Below, in pieces: positions 59,111-64,000 of a stretch of DNA of 64,000 nucleotides. Position 1 is the stretch's first letter. Each line of letters opens with the position of its first letter. Position numbers and translations under genes: made by a program. The notes under the pieces were generated by a model, which worked only from the letters and a program-made list of their open reading frames with translations, made no database searches and was not told where the DNA came from. The stretch comes from Pseudomonas sp. KU26590. GTDB lineage: Bacteria; Pseudomonadota; Gammaproteobacteria; Pseudomonadales; Pseudomonadaceae. The stretch lies in NCBI RefSeq assembly GCF_026153515.1, contig NZ_CP110644.1:5893501-5957500 (forward strand), in the 5' to 3' direction.

Positions 59111-61180
59111 TTACTTCACCGTCTTCGGCGCCTTGCCTGACCGCATCTGCTCCAGCAACCCGGTACATTGGTTAGGCGCGTCGCCATTGCTCGGCGCCAC
59201 CAGCGCCAGCAACGCTGCTGCCGGACCTACAGCCGCGCCCAACAGCACCATACCGGCGCCCCGCAGCAACAGCGGGCCGGACTCGACACCCGCATTAGGC
59301 TTGCTGAACGGCCCGCGTACATACAGTGGCGAACGCAGGGAGAAGACCCGGAAGCCTTTCGATTCAGGCGTGATCTTCATGTCCAGCTGCTCGGTCTTCA
59401 TGTTCGCCGTACCTTCGACGTAAATGATCGCGTTTTCGGTGTCGAACAAAAACACCCTGGTGCTCGCCAGGCCGTCCTTGAAGCCTACATCAGTGGCCGC
59501 ACAGTTGATCTTCACGTCCTTGTCGCCGAACAGCTTGCCGACCACATAGTTACCGACGTTCAGGCCGGCAATCTCCATCAGGCCTCGGCTGACAGCGCCG
59601 TCGTTGATCAGCATCTTCAGATCGCCGTTGGAGGTGCCCAGCAAGGCGGCCACCGAATTGCCACGGCCACTGAGGTCCGCATCACCGTTGAGCTCACCAA
59701 AGCTGGTTTTCATCGGTTCGAAGGTCGGGAACAACTGCTTGAGCTTGAAGCCGCGAGCCGACAGCTTGGCGCGGCCCTCCAGCGGCTGGGTGTGACCGTT
59801 GAGCTTGATGTCGGCGTCGAGCTTGCCGCCCGCCACGCCGAAGCGCAGAGGCTGCAGGCTCAGCACGCCGTCATTGAGCACCACGTGGGTGTACAGATCG
59901 GTGAACGGCAGGTCGGCGCTCTGCACGATGCGCTTGCCCGTGAACTCGACATCGGCGTCCATGGCCGCCCAACGGTCGGTCTTGAACTCTTCGACCGGCA
60001 GCACTTTGCCCGTCGGCTGTTTGCTCTCGCCGCCACGGGTTTTCTGCTCGGCGTTGGAGTCGGCGCCGATCAGCGGCTTTAGATCCGCCATCAGCAACTG
60101 ATTGGACACCAGCGCGCCGGTCAGCTTGGGACGCGGTTCGCTGGCGACAAAGCCCAGGTCGCCGTGGATGTCACTGTCGCCTATCTTGCCGTTGAAGGCT
60201 TTGTACTGGAACGACGCGCCCGCAGGGTCGTGCAGTTTCGCGACCAGGCGACCATCGGTGGAGTACGGCGGGGAGTCCGGCAGGGTTACGCCGGTCAGCG
60301 GATACAGGTTGCTGAGGCTGTCGCCGGACAGTTTCAGCCTCAGGTCCAGTGCGCCCAGGTTCTGCGGATCGGTCACGGTGCCCGCGATAGCGACCCGCAG
60401 GGCGCCAGCACTGACGTCAGCCTGCACCGGGAAGGGCAGCGCGGCATCTTTCAACGCCAGCAGCCCACCCACCTTGCCGCTGCCGTTGAGCTTCTGGCCG
60501 TGGTACTGGCCTTTGGCGGTAAAGCCAAAGGCGTAGTCCTGGGCCGAAGCGCCCTTGTCCTGGACCTTCTTCGCCTCGCTGCTGCCGACGATGTCGCCAT
60601 AGGGGATCGGCTTGCCCAGCATATCAATGACCACATCGACCGCCGTGTTGATCTTCTGGTCGTTGTAGCTCACGAAGCCTTTATCGAAGCCGATCGAGCC
60701 AATGTCGACCACCCAGCTCGATGGCTTGGCGTTCGGGTCACTCTTGGGCAGATCAAACACCCAGTTGGCGCGGCCATCGGCCAGACGCTCGATTTTCGCG
60801 TTGGGCTCGGTCAGGTTGATGCGCGGGATGACCACGCGCTGTGCCAGCAATGACAGGGGAGACAAGCGCAGATCGACGCGTTTGAGCGTGACCATCTGCG
60901 GCGTCTTCGACCACTCGGGATTGCCCAGTGAAATATCTTCCGCCGACACATGCGGCCAAGGCACCCAGGCGCGCCAGCCGCCTTCGTCGGGCTCACGGTG
61001 CCAGCTCACGGCCAGATTGCCGTTGATGGCAAAGGGACGATGCAGTTCTGCAGACACCTTCTCGTTGATGGTCGGCTTGAGCCGGTTCCAGTCGAACGTC
61101 GCGATCACAATGATCAGAATCACCAGCAACAGCAGCAGGATTGCGGCTGTCCAGGCAAAGATTTTACGGCCTCGCGTCAT
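59111..61180 (-). CDS. AsmA-family protein
   Basis: 689 residues: an N-terminal membrane anchor (about 8-28, WTAAILLLLLVILIIVIATF), then a long periplasmic AsmA repeat domain ('TVTDPQNLGALDLRLKLSGD', 'LSARGFKLKQLFPTFE') and the C-terminal AsmA block 'DGAVSRGLMEIAGLNVGNYV'. Family members bridge the periplasm and are implicated in phospholipid movement and outer-membrane homeostasis. It has a hydrophobic Gly/Ala C-terminal segment. GGGGAG eight bases before ATG at 61180. Confidence 0.9.
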   Translation of the reverse strand: MTRGRKIFAWTAAILLLLLVILIIVIATFDWNRLKPTINEKVSAELHRPFAINGNLAVSWHREPDEGGWRAWVPWPHVSAEDISLGNPEWSKTPQMVTLKRVDLRLSPLSLLAQRVVIPRINLTEPNAKIERLADGRANWVFDLPKSDPNAKPSSWVVDIGSIGFDKGFVSYNDQKINTAVDVVIDMLGKPIPYGDIVGSSEAKKVQDKGASAQDYAFGFTAKGQYHGQKLNGSGKVGGLLALKDAALPFPVQADVSAGALRVAIAGTVTDPQNLGALDLRLKLSGDSLSNLYPLTGVTLPDSPPYSTDGRLVAKLHDPAGASFQYKAFNGKIGDSDIHGDLGFVASEPRPKLTGALVSNQLLMADLKPLIGADSNAEQKTRGGESKQPTGKVLPVEEFKTDRWAAMDADVEFTGKRIVQSADLPFTDLYTHVVLNDGVLSLQPLRFGVAGGKLDADIKLNGHTQPLEGRAKLSARGFKLKQLFPTFEPMKTSFGELNGDADLSGRGNSVAALLGTSNGDLKMLINDGAVSRGLMEIAGLNVGNYVVGKLFGDKDVKINCAATDVGFKDGLASTRVFLFDTENAIIYVEGTANMKTEQLDMKITPESKGFRVFSLRSPLYVRGPFSKPNAGVESGPLLLRGAGMVLLGAAVGPAAALLALVAPSNGDAPNQCTGLLEQMRSGKAPKTVK

Positions 61181-61496
61181 TGCGTTGTCTCCCCAAAAAC
61201 CGACGCGCCGTCCAGGGCGCGTGTCGTACGTCGTAACGGTTCGACTGAGAAAAGCCCCATCGGTTTGATCGAATCTGTATTAGCGACGTGAAAAGTTCCG
61301 CAGGCTGCCGATACCGTCAGTCCAGACCTGCTCGGCGACTGACCTGAAACGCGCTGAAAGGCCCGCCGCGCATGGGGTCGGGATTCGCATCATTTCTGTC
61401 GATGGTCACCATCAGCCCGCTGAACTTCTTTATCCACAGGGCAGCGGTAAAATCGCCAGCACGTTCACACAACTCCTTACACCCGAGCATCCTTCC
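61181..61496. other. Divergent intergenic region, AsmA gene and small repeat gene
   Basis: 316 bp. Contains a GC-rich hairpin GACGCGCC...GGGCGCGT (61201-61221) near the AsmA start, a lone perfect DnaA-box 9-mer TTATCCACA (61430-61438), and TAAAAT (61448-61453) as a possible -10 for the small plus-strand gene. No ORF supported. Confidence 0.45.
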
Positions 61497-61718
61497 ATGA
61501 AACGCCAATTGATTGCCCTGACCCTCTCCCTACTTGCCTCGAGCGCGTTCGCGATGCCTGCCAGCGAACAAGCGATCCTCGGCGAAGCGAAGGCGGCGCA
61601 GCATTCCGGTTTGCCGACCGTTGCGCAGGACGGCCCGGATCGATTGATCAATCAATACCAGCGCGTAGCCGACAACGGCCCTGATCGGCTGATTCAGCAG
61701 TATCAACGCGTTTCCTGA
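61497..61718 (+). CDS. Small secreted protein with a 15-residue tandem repeat
   Basis: 73 residues: signal peptide (1-19, LLASSAFA), a short linker, then two tandem 15-residue units, 'QDGPDRLINQYQRVA' (44-58) and 'DNGPDRLIQQYQRVS' (59-73), encoded by 45-bp direct repeats (61626-61670, 61671-61715). Wobble positions differ, so the duplication is not recent and the protein sequence is under selection. I do not recognise the family. It is followed by a REPIN and a terminator. Confidence 0.7.
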   Translation: MKRQLIALTLSLLASSAFAMPASEQAILGEAKAAQHSGLPTVAQDGPDRLINQYQRVADNGPDRLIQQYQRVS

Positions 61719-61741
61719 TCGATACCCTCGGCATTCAACAG

Positions 61742-61807
61742 CTTCCCGGCTAAAGCCGGTCCTACGGAAGACGCGCACACCCCGTAGGACCGTCTTCAGC
61801 CGGGAAG
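61742..61807. repeat. REPIN, family A, arms in tail-first order
   Basis: CTTCCCGGCTAAAGCCGGTC at 61742 and CGTCTTCAGCCGGGAAG ending at 61807, with CGTAGGACC/GGTCCTACG in the middle. Confidence 0.75.
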
Positions 61808-61855
61808 AGGCCGGTCAGACCACGCAAAAATCGGCACGACAAAAAACATGAGAAC

Positions 61856-61885
61856 AGCCCGGCCCTGATCGCCGGGCTTTTTATT
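61856..61885 (+). terminator. Intrinsic terminator before desT
   Basis: Perfect 8-bp stem AGCCCGGC / GCCGGGCT, 7-base loop, then TTTTATT. It ends transcripts from the small repeat gene. Confidence 0.88.
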
Positions 61886-61966
61886 GCCCGACGTAAAACC
61901 GGGTTCGACGCCACACAAACGCATTTGCTAGAGTTGCGGCCCATGCCTCCATCAGAAACACGCCCG

Positions 61967-62599
61967 ATGCTGCCCCGCGCCGAACAGAAACAGCAGACCC
62001 GCCACGCCCTGCTCGATGCAGCCCGGGGCCTGATGGAGAGCGGGCGCGGTTTCGGCAGTCTGAGCCTGCGCGAAGTGGCGAAAACCGCCGGCATCGTGCC
62101 CACCGGTTTTTATCGGCATTTCGATGACATGGACCACCTGGGCCTGGCGCTGGTCAGCGAGGTCGGCCAGACCTTCCGCGAAACCATCCGCCGCGTGCGC
62201 CACAACCACAACATCGACAGCGGCATCATTGATGCCTCCATTCGCATCTTTCTGGATGTCGTGGCCGCCAACCGCTCGCAGTTTCTGTTCCTGGCGCGCG
62301 AGCAATACGGCGGCTCGCTGAAAGTCCGTCAGGCGCTCGGTGCACTGCGCGAAGGCATCATCGCCGACCTCGCGACCGACCTGGCGTCAATGCCCAAATT
62401 CCAGCACCTGAACACCGACGACCTTTCGGTCATGGCCGACCTGGTGGTGAAGAGCGTGTTCGCCATGCTGCCAGAACTGATCGACCCGCCGCCCCCGGCA
62501 TTGGCCGCCCACTTGACTCCCCGCGCGAAAATCACCCAGCAGCTGCGCTTCATCTTCATCGGCGCCAAGCGCTGGCAGGGATTGGGCAGTACTGAGTGA
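61967..62599 (+). CDS. desT: TetR-family regulator DesT (unsaturated fatty acid control)
   Basis: 210 residues closely matching PAO1 DesT (PA4890), which senses acyl-CoA saturation and represses desCB/fabAB. N-terminal helix-turn-helix 'SLREVAKTAGIVPTGFYRHF', ligand domain with 'FLDVVAANRSQFLFLAREQY' and 'ELIDPPPPALAAHL'. The start ATG at 61967 ('MLPRAEQKQQTRHALLDAAR') matches the known N-terminus; ATG at 61943 is in frame. The PAO1 desCB partner genes are not next to it in this window. Confidence 0.88.
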   Translation: MLPRAEQKQQTRHALLDAARGLMESGRGFGSLSLREVAKTAGIVPTGFYRHFDDMDHLGLALVSEVGQTFRETIRRVRHNHNIDSGIIDASIRIFLDVVAANRSQFLFLAREQYGGSLKVRQALGALREGIIADLATDLASMPKFQHLNTDDLSVMADLVVKSVFAMLPELIDPPPPALAAHLTPRAKITQQLRFIFIGAKRWQGLGSTE

Positions 62600-62979
62600 T
62601 TCAGCGCCTGCGAAGGCCATTCGCGGGCAAGCGCGCTCCTAAAGTGGGTTGCGGTATTAAGCATGGATCACGGTGAGGACGTTGAAGTCGTTGTCGCAGG
62701 CGATGAAAACCTGAGTTTGGAACGCGATCCCTTGTAGGAGCGCGCTTGCCCGCGAAGACCTAGCGTCCACCGCAGAAGATTCCAGCGCCGTCCCGGTTAG
62801 TGGCGTCACCACTCAAACGCACCATGCCGGTGCGCAAACTTTCGCAGCGCCCCACCACTGAGCGTCGCGCCTCTGGAATATCGGCCCTCTGCACCGTATT
62901 CAGGCAAATTCTGCCCGGCCCGTCTGTTGGCAAGCCACTTGCTCTAGCCCCTGCATCGCACATTGCTGGAAGCTGACTG
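62600..62979. repeat. Intergenic region with a split REPIN before ureE
   Basis: 380 bp. Two family-B arms face each other: TTCGCGGGCAAGCGCGCTCC (62620) and GGAGCGCGCTTGCCCGCGAA (ending 62756), 90 bp apart, tail-first. The enclosed stretch has an open minus-strand frame but no start. 62760-62963 holds a 67-codon minus-strand frame with odd composition that I do not trust as a gene. The final part carries the GGAAG site of ureE. Confidence 0.6.
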
Positions 62980-63480
62980 ATGCTGGTGATTCATCAACGG
63001 ATCGAACCTCAGGCTGAATGGGCCGCAGAGCTGCATTTGATATTCGAGGCGCGGAGCAAAAGCCGGCTGCGCTGTTTCAGTGCCGAGGGTGAAGACGTCG
63101 GGCTGTTCCTCGAACGCGGTCAGCCGCCGCTGCGTGACGGCGACTTTCTCAAGGCCGAAGACGGCCGGATCGTGCGTGTTTGCGCGCGCCCCGAGCAACT
63201 GATGCACGTGACGTGCAGCAATGCCTTCGAGCTGACCCGCGCGGCGTATCACCTGGGCAATCGCCATGTGGCGCTGCAAGTGGGCGACGGTTGGCTCCGT
63301 CTGCTCGACGACTACGTGCTCAAGGCCATGCTCGATCAACTGGGCGCCACCACCGAATCCCTCGAAGCGCCCTTCCAGCCTGAGCACGGCGCCTATGGCG
63401 GCGGCCATCACCACTCGCGCGCCGGTGAGGAAGACTTCAACTACGCGCCGCGTATTCATCAATTCGGCGTGCGCACGTGA
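62980..63480 (+). CDS. ureE: Urease accessory protein UreE
   Basis: Nickel-binding metallochaperone that hands Ni to UreG/urease. 166 residues: N-terminal peptide-binding domain ('LRDGDFLKAEDGRIVRV') and a C-terminal metal domain ('AYHLGNRHVALQVG', 'LDDYVLKAMLDQLGA'), ending in a short His-containing tail 'GGGHHHSR'. GGAAG precedes the ATG. The stop overlaps the ureF GTG. Confidence 0.95.
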   Translation: MLVIHQRIEPQAEWAAELHLIFEARSKSRLRCFSAEGEDVGLFLERGQPPLRDGDFLKAEDGRIVRVCARPEQLMHVTCSNAFELTRAAYHLGNRHVALQVGDGWLRLLDDYVLKAMLDQLGATTESLEAPFQPEHGAYGGGHHHSRAGEEDFNYAPRIHQFGVRT

Positions 63481-64000
63481 ACGCCGCCTGGGCGCTGCTG
63501 CGTCTGGCAAGCCCCCAGCTGCCAATCGGCGGCTACAGCTATTCCCAGGGCCTGGAAATGGCGGTCGAGCAATCGACCGTTCACGATTCGGCCAGCGCCG
63601 CCCGCTGGATTGGCGACCAGTTGCTGCTCAACCTTGCGCGCTTCGAGGCGCCGCTGCTGCTGGCCCATTGCACGGCGGCTGCCGAAGAAGACTGGGAGAC
63701 GTTGCGTGAGCTGAGCGAAGCCCACCGCGCCAGCCGGGAAACCCGTGAGCTGCACCTCGAAAGCCGCCAGATGGGCTACTCCCTGCAGCAATTGCTCAAC
63801 GGCCTGCCGGAAATGGATCAACCCGCCCGGGATTTTCTGCATCGCATAGGCGAGCCGCATCTGGCGCTGGGCTGGGCACTGGCCGCGCGCGCCTGGCAGA
63901 TCAGTCCTCAGGACGCACTCGCCGCCTGGCTCTGGAGCTGGCTGGAAAATCAGTTGGCAGTGCTGATGAAGACCCTCCCGCTGGGGCAGCAAGCCGCCCA
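63477..64000 (+). CDS. ureF: Urease accessory protein UreF, N-terminal part (cut by window edge)
   Basis: Works with UreD and UreG as a GTPase-gating scaffold in urease activation. About 174 residues visible from GTG at 63477 (overlapping the ureE TGA): 'LLRLASPQLPIGGYSYSQGL', 'RETRELHLESRQMGYSLQQL' and 'ALGWALAARAWQISPQDALA'. The remaining C-terminus lies beyond the window; ureG is expected next. Confidence 0.95.
   Translation, partial: MNAAWALLRLASPQLPIGGYSYSQGLEMAVEQSTVHDSASAARWIGDQLLLNLARFEAPLLLAHCTAAAEEDWETLRELSEAHRASRETRELHLESRQMGYSLQQLLNGLPEMDQPARDFLHRIGEPHLALGWALAARAWQISPQDALAAWLWSWLENQLAVLMKTLPLGQQAA

Noticed and set aside
61430..61438. Perfect DnaA box TTATCCACA (another at 32829)
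   Set aside because: Single 9-mers are expected about once by chance in 64 kb on both strands; no cluster, no AT-rich unwinding region, no origin genes.
62760..62963. 67-codon minus-strand ORF upstream of ureE
   Set aside because: No ribosome site, Arg/Gly/Cys-rich composition and no recognisable family; kept only as a remark in the intergenic entry.

Overview
The window is a stretch of a Pseudomonas chromosome. Gene content, start and Shine-Dalgarno style, abundant REP/REPIN palindromes and gene order all point there. From memory, the order speA, yciH, NUDIX, DUF2333, gcbA, dsbD, aroQ, accBC, prmA, DUF3426, dusB-fis, purHD, retS, marC, and then the urt/ure cluster, osmE, bacterioferritin, desT and ureEF, matches the PA4839-PA4892 region of P. 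aeruginosa PAO1. The REP types suggest a fluorescens/syringae-type lineage, but I cannot assign a species.

Layout. (1) 1-20673 is conserved core: polyamine synthesis (speA, cut by the left edge), a SUI1-like factor, a NUDIX hydrolase, a DUF2333 protein, a GcbA-type diguanylate cyclase, DsbD, AroQ, biotin carboxyl carrier/carboxylase, PrmA, a zinc-ribbon membrane protein, DusB-Fis, PurH, PurD, the hybrid sensor RetS and a MarC-family membrane protein. (2) 20683-37730 is a roughly 17-kb block that I do not expect between marC and urtA: three tandem paralogous genes of an unrecognised family behind a structured leader; a divergent cobalamin cluster (cobGHIJ leftward, cobL-cbiD-cobK rightward); a copper-handling cluster (DUF2946, PCuAC, DUF2946, frameshifted PepSY protein); and a 1160-residue DUF6543/dermonecrotic-type toxin-like protein with a possible degenerate ADP-ribosyltransferase tail. 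(3) 37885-48504 is nitrogen scavenging: a sigma-54-type promoter, the urea ABC transporter urtABCDE, then ureD, ureA, two GNAT acetyltransferases, ureB and ureC. (4) 48752-61718 is mixed: a histidine kinase, the CbpM/CbpA co-chaperone pair divergent from an Hsp70-like protein, a seven-copy 112-bp REPIN array, an AI-2E family permease, PsiF, a DMT transporter, a leaderless family I lipase, OsmE, bacterioferritin, an AsmA protein and a small repeat protein. (5) 61967-64000 has desT, then ureE and ureF (cut by the right edge), which complete the nickel-delivery part of the urease system.

How genes work together: UrtABCDE imports urea; UreABC hydrolyses it; UreD/E/F load nickel. CobG/H/I/J/L, CbiD and CobK cover much of aerobic corrin-ring synthesis, with the CbiG-like half fused to CobJ. 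RetS and GcbA are both lifestyle-switch regulators. Palindromic REPINs sit at most gene ends, including inside the urt and ure operons.

The least explained items are the three-gene paralogue cluster with its start-site hairpin (20683-22927), the toxin-like protein (34248-37730) and the REPIN array (52959-53742).
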